Of a stretch of DNA of 30,202 bases, positions 1-6,757 are shown piece by piece. The stretch covers positions 1 to 30,202 of the forward strand of contig JAYSVN010000052.1 in the NCBI GenBank assembly GCA_043718505.1, read 5' to 3'. A model generated the notes under the pieces. The model was not told where the DNA came from. It ran no database searches and saw only the letters and a list, made by a program, of their open reading frames with translations. Position numbers and translations under genes: made by a program. Each line of letters opens with the position of its first letter. Position 1 is the first letter of the stretch. This stretch comes from JAGOSA01 sp043718505 (GTDB lineage: Bacteria > Patescibacteriota > Minisyncoccia > Phycocordibacterales > UBA9973).

Positions 1-1
1 T

Positions 2-418
2 TTCTTCGGCGTTTTCGACTTTGCGAGCCGGACGCTTCATGCCGCTGCCCATTGCACGCTTGCCGGCAATAGTGTTTTCGCGAACTGTTTTGATAAGGAG
101 AAAGCGCAAAACATCTTCGTCACGCTTCAAAATAGCTGACATTTCTTCGGTCGTGGCAGGATCAGCTTCAAACTTCATCCAGCCAAAGTAGCCTTCATTA
201 AACCAGGACTTCTTATTGCCGATCGGACGTGACATTTCATAGCCGAGTGTAATGAGGCGAGGAAATTCCTCGCTGATGCTCACTGCCCCCTTACCTTCTA
301 TAACGTCCTTAATTGCTCCAACCTTAGCCGCTACATTCTCTTCCGGTATTGTACCGACCAAGAGGTAGCCAAGCTCGTATACGCGAGACCCGGTCTCGCC
401 CTTTATTTCTTCTTCCAT
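2..418 (-). CDS. rpsF: 30S ribosomal protein S6 (3' end beyond window)
   Basis: Small-subunit ribosomal protein S6, which binds the central domain of 16S rRNA with S18. I translated the edge reading frame: it starts MEEEIKGETGSRVYELGYLL and contains the S6 core pattern YELGYLLVG, then EYxMSRPIGNKK followed by a GYFGWMKFEAD strand and VLRFLLIKT near residue 115. It runs off the left edge after about 139 codons, in a charged tail (ending VENAEE), so the C-terminus is missing. The ATG at 416-418 follows a long structured leader with its own promoter (521-549). In most bacteria ssb and rpsR follow; they would lie outside the window. Identification is firm. Confidence 0.93.
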   Translation of the reverse strand, partial: MEEEIKGETGSRVYELGYLLVGTIPEENVAAKVGAIKDVIEGKGAVSISEEFPRLITLGYEMSRPIGNKKSWFNEGYFGWMKFEADPATTEEMSAILKRDEDVLRFLLIKTVRENTIAGKRAMGSGMKRPARKVENAEE

Positions 419-462
419 AGTAAAACTTATATTTCTTTTAAATTCAGCTGCAAAGCAGCTTT

Positions 463-514
463 GCCTCGTTTCGGACCTAAGCGCTGGGGTTATCAGTACC
501 CCCGCGAACGAGAC
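463..514 (-). promoter_or_regulatory. Candidate S6 (rpsF) leader, S6:S18-binding RNA structure
   Basis: Seen on the minus strand: an outer helix GTCTCGTT (514-507) pairs with AACGAGGC (470-463). Inside it is a hairpin of CGC/GCG plus GGGGT/ACCCC (506-482) with a 7-nt loop. A one-sided bulge at 481-471 carries GGTCCG. Known for the family: rpsF leaders of many bacteria fold a helix with a bulged, conserved CCG that mimics the S6:S18 site of 16S rRNA and represses translation. A second hairpin, AGCTGC-TTT-GCAGCT (460-446), lies between it and the start codon and could transmit the effect. The match is by eye only. Confidence 0.5.
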
Positions 515-520
515 TTGATT

Positions 521-549
521 ACTTTAATGGAAAAAATGTTGTTTGGCAA
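521..549 (-). promoter_or_regulatory. Promoter of rpsF leader transcript
   Basis: On the minus strand TTGCCA (549-544), a 17-bp spacer, then TAAAGT (526-521). Transcription would start near 514-519, just ahead of the structured leader, leaving about 100 nt of untranslated RNA before rpsF. Confidence 0.55.
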
Positions 550-566
550 GTATGGTGCTTCTAAAT

Positions 567-595
567 TTGACACTATGAGATAAACGTTATAAAAT
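567..595 (+). promoter_or_regulatory. Promoter of isocitrate dehydrogenase gene
   Basis: TTGACA (567-572), 17-bp spacer, TAAAAT (590-595). It points away from the rpsF promoter, so the interval 526-566 is shared between two divergent transcripts. Predicted leader is about 15 nt and contains no Shine-Dalgarno motif. Confidence 0.65.
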
Positions 596-616
596 ACATA
601 AAACTTACAAATCAAT

Positions 617-1735
617 ATGAAGACAACAACTCTAACAATCCCCGTCCTTAATGGCGACGGCATTTCTGATGAAATAATGGCTGCGACTAAGCATGTAATC
701 GAAACTGTTATGCATGCCGGTAATACGAAAATCGAATGGATCGATTTACACATGGGCGAGCATGCTCTCGAGAAATTCGGGACTGCACTTGATCCCAATA
801 TCACTACTATTGTGGCAAAACATGGTGTGGCAATAAAAGGACCGTCGACAACACCTGATGGCACTGGTTACCGATCTGTTAATGTTGAGCTTCGCAAAAG
901 CCTTAACCTCTTTGCCTGCATACGCCCGGTAAAATATTTCAACGATTCAGTTAGTCCAATCAAAAAATCTGGAAATGTCGACATGGTAATCTTTCGCGAA
1001 AATCTTGAAGACCTTTACGCTGGAGTTGAATTCGAAGCAGAAAGCAATATGGCTAATGAAATACTCGGACTGGCCATGGGTCATGAATATGATAAATTTT
1101 ACCGGCCGGCCGTAGGATTAAAACTTATTTCTGTACCGAATACTGTTCAGCTAATGATGCAAGCTGTGAAGTATGCTCGTGCCTACGGACGGAAAAAAAT
1201 TACGGTCGTAGCAAAAGCCAATATTATGAAATACACCGACGGTCTTTTTGTCGAAGTATGCGAAGATGTATTTAAAGCAGATGTATTTAATACAAACGAT
1301 CATGGACTTACTTTTGAAAGTAAGCATATCGATGCAGTTGCCGAAGAAATGCCTGCCAGACCCGAGCTCTACGACGTTATCGTCACGGAAAATGTGTACG
1401 GCGATATTCTTAGCAGTCTTGCTGGTGGATTAATCGGTGGTGTAAGATTTTGCCCTGGTGTAAACATGAATGAAAGTATTGCAGTCTTTGAAGCAACACA
1501 TGGCACTGCACCGACGATTGCTGGCAAAAATCTTGCCAATCCGATTGCTCTCATACTATCGGCAGAAATGATGCTTCGACATCTCAAATATGAGAACGAA
1601 GCTAACGCTATTGCAAAAGCAATCAGAGACTATTTTGGCGAATTTGAGAATGAAAAAGATTTTCCTTCAAGAACAAGGCAGGTTGGTCAATATATTGCTG
1701 AAGCTTCAAAAAATTATTTAGTAGAAGTTATGTAA
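617..1735 (+). CDS. Isocitrate dehydrogenase, probably NAD-dependent
   Basis: Decarboxylating beta-hydroxyacid dehydrogenase (isocitrate to 2-oxoglutarate plus CO2 with NAD(P)H), cytosolic. The 372-residue frame starts with GDGIS, the family loop, and has the isocitrate-specific phosphate-binding segment RSVNVELRKSLNL (the S-x-N-x-x-LR of IDH rather than the 3-isopropylmalate version). It continues with FRENLEDLYAGVE, KANIMKYTDG and the metal-binding VYGDILSSLAGGLIGG. The cofactor loop reads HGTAPTIAGKNLANP; NADP enzymes have Lys-Tyr where this has Thr-Ile, so NAD is more likely, although NAD enzymes more often have Asp there. It stands alone, with its own promoter and terminator, and no other TCA gene is visible. 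A homoisocitrate-type substrate cannot be excluded. Confidence 0.85.
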   Translation: MKTTTLTIPVLNGDGISDEIMAATKHVIETVMHAGNTKIEWIDLHMGEHALEKFGTALDPNITTIVAKHGVAIKGPSTTPDGTGYRSVNVELRKSLNLFACIRPVKYFNDSVSPIKKSGNVDMVIFRENLEDLYAGVEFEAESNMANEILGLAMGHEYDKFYRPAVGLKLISVPNTVQLMMQAVKYARAYGRKKITVVAKANIMKYTDGLFVEVCEDVFKADVFNTNDHGLTFESKHIDAVAEEMPARPELYDVIVTENVYGDILSSLAGGLIGGVRFCPGVNMNESIAVFEATHGTAPTIAGKNLANPIALILSAEMMLRHLKYENEANAIAKAIRDYFGEFENEKDFPSRTRQVGQYIAEASKNYLVEVM

Positions 1736-1751
1736 TTCGTATATAAAATGT

Positions 1752-1778
1752 AAAAGCCGGACATATCCGGCTTTTTTT
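1752..1778. terminator. Bidirectional terminator between icd-like gene and small ORF
   Basis: A perfect 10-bp stem AAAAGCCGGA/TCCGGCTTTT (1752-1761 and 1766-1775) with CATA loop, with a T run on the plus side and AAAA opposite. It can end the plus-strand dehydrogenase transcript and the minus-strand transcript arriving from 1777. Confidence 0.85.
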
Positions 1779-1971
1779 ATTTCCCCTTATCTGAGAAATT
1801 TTTGGGATCTTCACTAATCAACCAATTTGTCTGAAATTTCTTGCCCTCTAAAAATTTCTCAAGCTCATCAAAAGTAAAGTCACCCTTCTCAAAACCTTGT
1901 CGTAGTCTTGGCGCATAATCCCTGTTAAAACGTTTGATATCGTCAAATGAGGGCAATATTTTGTTTTCCAT
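1777..1971 (-). CDS. Small hypothetical protein (64 aa)
   Basis: Unrecognised small protein, MENKILPSFDDIKRFNRDYA at its start, with a charged, probably helical middle (RQGFEKGDFTFDELEKFLEG) and a C-terminus ending SDKGK. No signal peptide or membrane segment. I chose the ATG at 1969-1971; an upstream ATG (2004) or TTG (2022) would add a lysine/leucine-rich stretch that looks non-native. Neither has a Shine-Dalgarno. The stop codon lies in the T run of the shared terminator. It follows the PQQ-type protein by 59 nt on the same strand and may be co-transcribed. Whether it is expressed is uncertain. Confidence 0.45.
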   Translation of the reverse strand: MENKILPSFDDIKRFNRDYAPRLRQGFEKGDFTFDELEKFLEGKKFQTNWLISEDPKNFSDKGK

Positions 1972-2030
1972 ATGTTTGAGTTTTAGTTTTTGAAACAATA
2001 GCATTTCCGGCTTCTTTGTCAAAACTACTG

Positions 2031-3734
2031 CTATTTTTTATCAGCAAAGCTATAGAAATAGCCATCACGTGTACCGACAAATATTTGCCCTTTCCAAACT
2101 GCAGGAGTGGATTCAATACAGGCACCCGAAGCAAGTGGCATGGTGTTAGTTAATTTTGGACGAGCCGGATTATCTAGAGAGTAATTACGTAGCGAGCCTG
2201 GATAGCAGGTAGCGACGAGAAGTTTTAGACCACCGTTTTGTACGCTATTATTTTGCGTGCCATCATCAATCACAATCGGCGAAGACCAGGCATGGTCACC
2301 AAGTTGATCAGTACTTGTAACTGTTCCTGTCTCTCGTTCGACGGTCAGTAATTTCCCGGTATGCGTTGCAACATATAAGTAGTCGCCAAAAATTGCCGGC
2401 GTTGCCCAAATACCGCCCTTGTCCATATTTTCTTTCGGTACCTGGACACCCCAGATATATGGATCACCTGTAATAATTCCGGCAGAATTAATTTTTTGTT
2501 TAGACGGATCAAGTTTAATGAGTTGCCCAAGTTCTGCCGAACGATTATTCATACGCTCGAGTTCAGCGGCAACATAGAGCATTCCTTTTTCATCAACAAC
2601 AATCGTGGCATCTACGTCATCCCCCACCCAATAATCAAAAACAATCGGGGCAATGTTTTCATTGTTTGTTTTTATATTTTCTTTTCCAGTATTTTTTCCG
2701 ATATTCGAAATATCAAGTCCGAGAATTCTGCCGCCTGAATTCGCGAAATAAACTCGATCACCAAAAAAAGTTACTGAGTCTTCAATACTCACCATTTCAT
2801 CGCCGACATTTTTAATCAGTTCATCAGTATAACCCGACATTTTAAAAATAATATTTGGCGAAACTGTAACCTTGCCGGCATTTGCCGTACCTTCCGGGCC
2901 GTAGGCGCGGTTTAATTTCATAACAAAAAACCAGCTATTTTCTCCGCCTTCAAAAAGCATGTCGTTAACAACAACTGGATTACCATCCCAATCATTATTC
3001 CATTTACCTTTAACAATGTCGGCATTGAGGCGCCAGACTTCAGCCGGCGACTCGGTTGGATCACCATCAAGAGAAAGGATTCGCAAATTATTATCGCGCG
3101 AACCAAAATAGAGAAGCGGATAACCGTCGGGATCGAGTGTTACCGAACCTTTGATCAGATCCCCTGTTTGAAATTTTGGACGAGTGTCCTGGCCGGTTTT
3201 GGCATTTACGAAATGCACTGCGCCATCGTATGCACCAAAAATAACTTCGGTGATTCCGTCTGGTCGCTCCCAAACAACTGGCTGTCCTGTCCAACCGCTG
3301 CCACACCACTGTTTGGTCACACCGTCAGCTTCAGAATAGCTACACATTGGTTTTTCGGGATAACGCCACAGAACTTTCGGATTAGAAGGGAGCGGGCCTT
3401 TGCCATACCAAGAACGAGTCGGGCTGCCGCGAAACATTGTTAAGCCGGAAACGGTGCCCCAAGGTTCACCTATTTTGGAAAGACTGACTTTGAGTGAGCC
3501 ACCGCCGAAAATATCATTAAGTTTTTCGATAATGGGCAAAATGAGAGAGTGGTTTTCAGCTTGATCTCCGGTTTGGTTTTTGTCTGTCGCAGTTACGCCC
3601 GCATCAATGACGCTCGCTGTTTGCGAACGGTCGTAAACAATTGTGTGGTCAAAGAAAAAAGCGGTTAGAAATCCAACCGCGATAACACTGAGACCTACGA
3701 CAACATAGTGCTTCCTTTTCATTACTCTTTTCAT
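2031..3734 (-). CDS. Membrane-anchored PQQ-type beta-propeller protein
   Basis: Extracytoplasmic WD/PQQ-like propeller of the BamB/quinoprotein-dehydrogenase fold, 567 residues. Residues 9-28 (VVVGLSVIAVGFLTAFFFDH region) form an uncleaved N-terminal membrane anchor after a KRKH patch. Propeller blades are seen as repeated units: WRYPEKP, GAYDGAVHFVNAKTG, YFGSRDNNLRILSLDG, YFANSGGRILGLDIS, YVATHTGKLLTVERETG and FVGTRDGYFYSFA. Four cysteines fall in the exported part (C..W-C near residues 132-143, and two in the last 60), so disulfides are possible. The dehydrogenase active-site residues are not evident, so a scaffold or surface-binding role is likelier than a PQQ enzyme. The first ATG is preferred because an extended -10 lies 11 nt upstream. 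It follows tatD. Confidence 0.75.
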   Translation of the reverse strand: MKRVMKRKHYVVVGLSVIAVGFLTAFFFDHTIVYDRSQTASVIDAGVTATDKNQTGDQAENHSLILPIIEKLNDIFGGGSLKVSLSKIGEPWGTVSGLTMFRGSPTRSWYGKGPLPSNPKVLWRYPEKPMCSYSEADGVTKQWCGSGWTGQPVVWERPDGITEVIFGAYDGAVHFVNAKTGQDTRPKFQTGDLIKGSVTLDPDGYPLLYFGSRDNNLRILSLDGDPTESPAEVWRLNADIVKGKWNNDWDGNPVVVNDMLFEGGENSWFFVMKLNRAYGPEGTANAGKVTVSPNIIFKMSGYTDELIKNVGDEMVSIEDSVTFFGDRVYFANSGGRILGLDISNIGKNTGKENIKTNNENIAPIVFDYWVGDDVDATIVVDEKGMLYVAAELERMNNRSAELGQLIKLDPSKQKINSAGIITGDPYIWGVQVPKENMDKGGIWATPAIFGDYLYVATHTGKLLTVERETGTVTSTDQLGDHAWSSPIVIDDGTQNNSVQNGGLKLLVATCYPGSLRNYSLDNPARPKLTNTMPLASGACIESTPAVWKGQIFVGTRDGYFYSFADKK

Positions 3735-3745
3735 TACTAAGCCGG

Positions 3746-3754
3746 ATTATAACA
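3746..3754 (-). promoter_or_regulatory. Extended -10 promoter of the PQQ-type gene
   Basis: Minus strand TG-T-TATAAT, a perfect extended -10 (hexamer 3751-3746), ends 11 nt before the ATG at 3734. It overlaps the tatD stop codon. The predicted leader is only about 4-5 nt. Confidence 0.55.
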
Positions 3755-4622
3755 GAATTTTAAAAAATTGTTTTGCGTTTTCGAGCAGTTGGATACGAGT
3801 TTTTTCTTCATCTTCGCCCCGAATTTGAGCAATTGTGTGTGCAACTTCCTTAACCATCCATGGTTCACAGCGTGTTGGCCGACCACCAGTTGTCTTGTTG
3901 CGATATGGTTCCGGAGCAGCAAAAGGTGCATCGGTTTCGGCCATAATTGCAGAAATCGGCAGCATTTTAATTACCTCATCATAATCATGTGAAAAAGTTA
4001 TTGGTCCATCAAAAGACATTGTGTGGCCAGCTTCAAGTGCTTTTTGAGCAATTGTGGTGTCGCCAACAAAGAAATGAAAGTTGACACGAACTTGAGAATA
4101 ATTTGAGAGAATATTTAAAACGTCTTCATATGCGTCCATACTGGCTTTGCCTTCGGTGGTTTTACCTTTGCTTGGTCGGGCATGAATCATGAGTGGCTTA
4201 CCGGTTTTTTCAGCAAGTTTAATTTGTTGCTCAAAAATTTCTTTCTGTTTTTCAAAAACTGTTTTGCTATTGCTGCTGTTACCAGCGCCGGTTGTAGTGA
4301 CATCTTTCGGTGTACGGAAATAATCAAAACCACATTCCCCTATTGCCACAACTTTTGGATGCTTGGCCATCTCTTCATATACGGCCATATCAAATGATTC
4401 ATCTGTATCAGTCGGATGCTGGCCGATGGTTGCCCAAATATTTGGGCTCATGTCGGCAATTTCGATAGCGCGCTTTGAAGACGCCAGATCAGTGCCAACA
4501 CAAATTGTCGCGACTCCCTCGTCCTCCATTTTTTTTATGGCACCAGCAAGATCCTCATCAAATTGCGACAGGTTGAAATGAGAGTGAATATCGAAGTATT
4601 TTATTTCCGGCCTTATTTCCAT
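3747..4622 (-). CDS. tatD: TatD-family metal-dependent hydrolase (deoxyribonuclease type)
   Basis: Cytosolic amidohydrolase-fold nuclease of the TatD/YcfH family; family members have 3'-5' DNase or D-aminoacyl-tRNA deacylase activity. The 291-residue protein has the full metal set: DIHSH (residues 11-15), GECGFD (Glu), MIHAR (His), NFHFF (His) and ETDAPF (Asp). It is about 30 residues longer than usual because of two insertions, one Ser/Thr/Asn-rich after YFRTPKD and one Lys-rich after HARPSK. A TATAGT box ends 7 nt before the ATG, so a leaderless mRNA is likely. Substrate cannot be told from sequence. Confidence 0.88.
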   Translation of the reverse strand: MEIRPEIKYFDIHSHFNLSQFDEDLAGAIKKMEDEGVATICVGTDLASSKRAIEIADMSPNIWATIGQHPTDTDESFDMAVYEEMAKHPKVVAIGECGFDYFRTPKDVTTTGAGNSSNSKTVFEKQKEIFEQQIKLAEKTGKPLMIHARPSKGKTTEGKASMDAYEDVLNILSNYSQVRVNFHFFVGDTTIAQKALEAGHTMSFDGPITFSHDYDEVIKMLPISAIMAETDAPFAAPEPYRNKTTGGRPTRCEPWMVKEVAHTIAQIRGEDEEKTRIQLLENAKQFFKILL

Positions 4623-4629
4623 GCCTGCT

Positions 4630-4635
4630 ACTATA
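4630..4635 (-). promoter_or_regulatory. -10 box of tatD (leaderless type)
   Basis: Minus-strand TATAGT ending 7 nt before the ATG at 4622; no clear -35. The predicted start site falls at or next to the initiation codon. Confidence 0.4.
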
Positions 4636-4651
4636 GCGTGTTTAGGGAAAT

Positions 4652-4677
4652 AAAAAAAGCCGACTATTGATCGGCTT
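4652..4677 (-). terminator. Terminator of the 171-aa gene
   Basis: AAGCCGA/TCGGCTT stem (4657-4663 with 4671-4677), 7-nt loop, followed on the minus strand by seven T. The stop codon of the upstream gene sits inside the loop. Confidence 0.85.
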
Positions 4678-5179
4678 GCTCAGTAAAGAATCGTGTTGTT
4701 GTGCCAAATAAGTAATACTCTGACTGACCTGCTGAATACGTAATTTTTATTCTGAAGTTATTACCCCAAAAATTGTGCAACTTTTGAGAGAAATCATCAC
4801 AGTTGGCCTTGTCCCTGAAAGTTTTTTTGGAAATTTTTTCAAGATTTCTGGCACTACAACGGATACCGGACTGACTATCAATAACTTTTGCCGGATTAGA
4901 ATCCAGGAATACTACTTCATTAAGTAATAACCAAAGAAGTGGTTTTTTGATTTTCTTGTACTCAGTAATTAGAGAAATGACACGTTTAAGTTTTCGATCT
5001 TTAACAAGTAAAAGCAGATTGCTATACATTTGATCGATGACTTTATGTTTCTTGTCCTTATACTTTTTTCTGGCTACCAAGAATCTTTTTTCTTCAGTTT
5101 TAAAAACTTTGACTGTTCTGGCAATATTGCGAAATATAACATTATCCGTTTTGGTAATATCGGCGATTGCATCTTTCAT
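4664..5179 (-). CDS. Hypothetical basic protein (171 aa)
   Basis: Not recognised. A lysine/arginine-rich first two thirds (KTEEKRFLVARKKYKDKKHK near residues 27-46, then LVKDRKLKRVISLITEYKKIKK) is followed by a hydrophobic patch LLWLLLNEVVFL (about 81-92). A more polar C-terminal third holds two cysteines and NFWGNNFRIKITYSAGQ. There is no signal peptide. It stands alone between a good promoter and a terminator, so it is a single-gene unit. An 8-bp inverted repeat spans from the -10 to the start codon, which would fit autoregulation or translation control. High charge suits nucleic-acid binding, but I see no named fold. Confidence 0.7.
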   Translation of the reverse strand: MKDAIADITKTDNVIFRNIARTVKVFKTEEKRFLVARKKYKDKKHKVIDQMYSNLLLLVKDRKLKRVISLITEYKKIKKPLLWLLLNEVVFLDSNPAKVIDSQSGIRCSARNLEKISKKTFRDKANCDDFSQKLHNFWGNNFRIKITYSAGQSEYYLFGTTTRFFTEQADQ

Positions 5180-5203
5180 AGTTCATGTATTTCATTGAAC
5201 TAT
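5178..5203. promoter_or_regulatory. Inverted repeat over -10 and start codon of the 171-aa gene
   Basis: Perfect arms ATAGTTCA (5178-5185) and TGAACTAT (5196-5203) separated by 10 nt. The repeat overlaps the -10 hexamer (5199-5204) and ends at the ATG (5177-5179). It could be an operator for a dimeric repressor, or an mRNA hairpin hiding the start codon. Confidence 0.5.
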
Positions 5204-5227
5204 ATAGGGCACGACGGGTACTGTCAA
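5199..5227 (-). promoter_or_regulatory. Promoter of the 171-aa gene
   Basis: Minus strand TTGACA (5227-5222), 17-bp spacer, TATAGT (5204-5199). Lies directly after the end of metG. Confidence 0.7.
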
Positions 5228-5233
5228 AGTTGC

Positions 5234-6730
5234 TTAAATTCTCTGGAATAGCGGCTTCTCCGGCTTCATATTTTCTCTAATGAGACTTTTCAAAAGCATA
5301 TGGGTTTTTGGCATAAGCGGAGCAAGCATATTATTAATTGCCTCAAGACGGGTTACATATTCTGTAATGAGATTCTTACCTTTTTCTTCGTCTGTTTTAA
5401 TTACTTTAAATGCTTCAGTTGACTGAATATATTTATCGAGTGACTGCACTTCTTTCCAGACATAGTCAGTTGCCGCTACAATATCGAAGGCATCGAGTTT
5501 TTCAAAAAATTCAGCAGGGATAGATTCGTTTACATCTCCATCTGAAATTTTCGGTGTAATATCCAAATATTTTTGTGACAAAGTTAAAATGCGTGAAGCC
5601 AAATTGCCAAGACCATTAGCGAGGTTGGCATTGTACCATTCGATCGAAGCTTCCATAGTTAAATCAGAGTCTTCAAACGAATTTGTATGTCGAAGAAGAA
5701 TATAGCGCAAAACGTCCGATGCCAAATCCCCTGCCACAGGCTGAAATACTGTTACGACATCATACGGTGAAATTGAATTGCCGAGCGACTTAGACATTTT
5801 TTGCCCACCGGAAACGATGAAGCCGTTCACAATGACATGGGTTGTGCCGGGTAAACCAGCAGCAAGCAGCATCGATTGCCAGGTCAAAGATTGCTGACGA
5901 GTATTATCTTTGCCGCAATATTGAACTTTTTCACCGTCGACCCAAAACTTTTCATATACGTTTTCACCGTCGATTCTTTTATTCTCAGGCCAACCAAGTG
6001 TTGAAATATAATTAGTGAGTGCATCAAACCAGACGTACATCACCTGACCATCGTCTCCCGGCACAGAAACGCCCCAAGGCATTTTGTCACGGCGGCGAGA
6101 AATAGAAAAATCTTCGAGGCCCCGTGCGAGGAAGGCTTTGACTTCATTATATCGAAAATCAGGAATAACAAGCTTAGGGTTTTTTTCATAGTAATCAGCA
6201 AGAAGCGGCGCAACTTTTGAAAGTGCGAAAAAGTAATTTTCTTCATCGATTAATTCAATTTCTCGATTTGGATGAAGTAAACAACGGCCGCTAGTATCGA
6301 GCTCAGAATCAGTTTTTTCCAATTCACAACCGACGCAATATTTGGCGCTGTATTTTCCTTTGTATATATAGCCACGTTCATCACAAATATTCCAAAGCGC
6401 CTGGGCGGCTGATTCATGGTGGGGTTCTGTTGTGCGAATAAAATGAATATCTTCGCTAATACCAAGCAAGTCCATCAGGCCGTGGAATTTCTCGGCATAT
6501 TCATCAACATAGTCTTTAACATCTTTGCCTGACTTTTGTGCTCCTTCCCAAAGCTTCATACCATGCTCGTCAGTACCGGTGTTGAAAAAAACTTCATGAC
6601 CGAGTATTTTTTTATAGCGAGCGATAGCGTCAGCCCGGATTATTTCCATAGCAAAGCCAACGTGCGGATCAGCATTCACATACGGTAATGTGGTTGTTAT
6701 ATAGAAAGGCTTGAGAGAATTTTTGGACAT
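5234..6730 (-). CDS. metG: Methionine--tRNA ligase, short form
   Basis: Class I aminoacyl-tRNA synthetase charging tRNA-Met. The 498-residue protein has the Rossmann start FYITTTLPYVNADPHVGFAM (HIGH motif as H23-V-G-F), the FNTGTDEHG segment, and a zinc-knuckle region with CVGCE and CLLHP. KMSKS is at residues 311-315 (GGQKMSKSLGN), followed by an anticodon-binding helical domain ending FQRI. The C-terminal EMAP-like tRNA-binding domain of longer bacterial MetRS is absent, as in other short forms. It starts 27 nt after the AI-2E permease stop. The strong AAGGAG there is about 22 nt from the ATG, unusually far (an in-frame CTG sits at better spacing). Annotation of function is firm. Confidence 0.95.
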   Translation of the reverse strand: MSKNSLKPFYITTTLPYVNADPHVGFAMEIIRADAIARYKKILGHEVFFNTGTDEHGMKLWEGAQKSGKDVKDYVDEYAEKFHGLMDLLGISEDIHFIRTTEPHHESAAQALWNICDERGYIYKGKYSAKYCVGCELEKTDSELDTSGRCLLHPNREIELIDEENYFFALSKVAPLLADYYEKNPKLVIPDFRYNEVKAFLARGLEDFSISRRRDKMPWGVSVPGDDGQVMYVWFDALTNYISTLGWPENKRIDGENVYEKFWVDGEKVQYCGKDNTRQQSLTWQSMLLAAGLPGTTHVIVNGFIVSGGQKMSKSLGNSISPYDVVTVFQPVAGDLASDVLRYILLRHTNSFEDSDLTMEASIEWYNANLANGLGNLASRILTLSQKYLDITPKISDGDVNESIPAEFFEKLDAFDIVAATDYVWKEVQSLDKYIQSTEAFKVIKTDEEKGKNLITEYVTRLEAINNMLAPLMPKTHMLLKSLIRENMKPEKPLFQRI

Positions 6731-6757
6731 AATGATATTTCGCAGTACGTTATCTCC

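Noticed and set aside
445..460. AGCTGC-AAA-GCAGCT hairpin upstream of rpsF as a terminator
   Set aside because: No T tract follows on either strand; more likely part of the rpsF leader.
493..864. 123-codon minus-strand frame over the rpsF/icd intergenic region and the icd start
   Set aside because: It overlaps the dehydrogenase coding sequence and the leader RNA, and its translation has no protein-like domain pattern.
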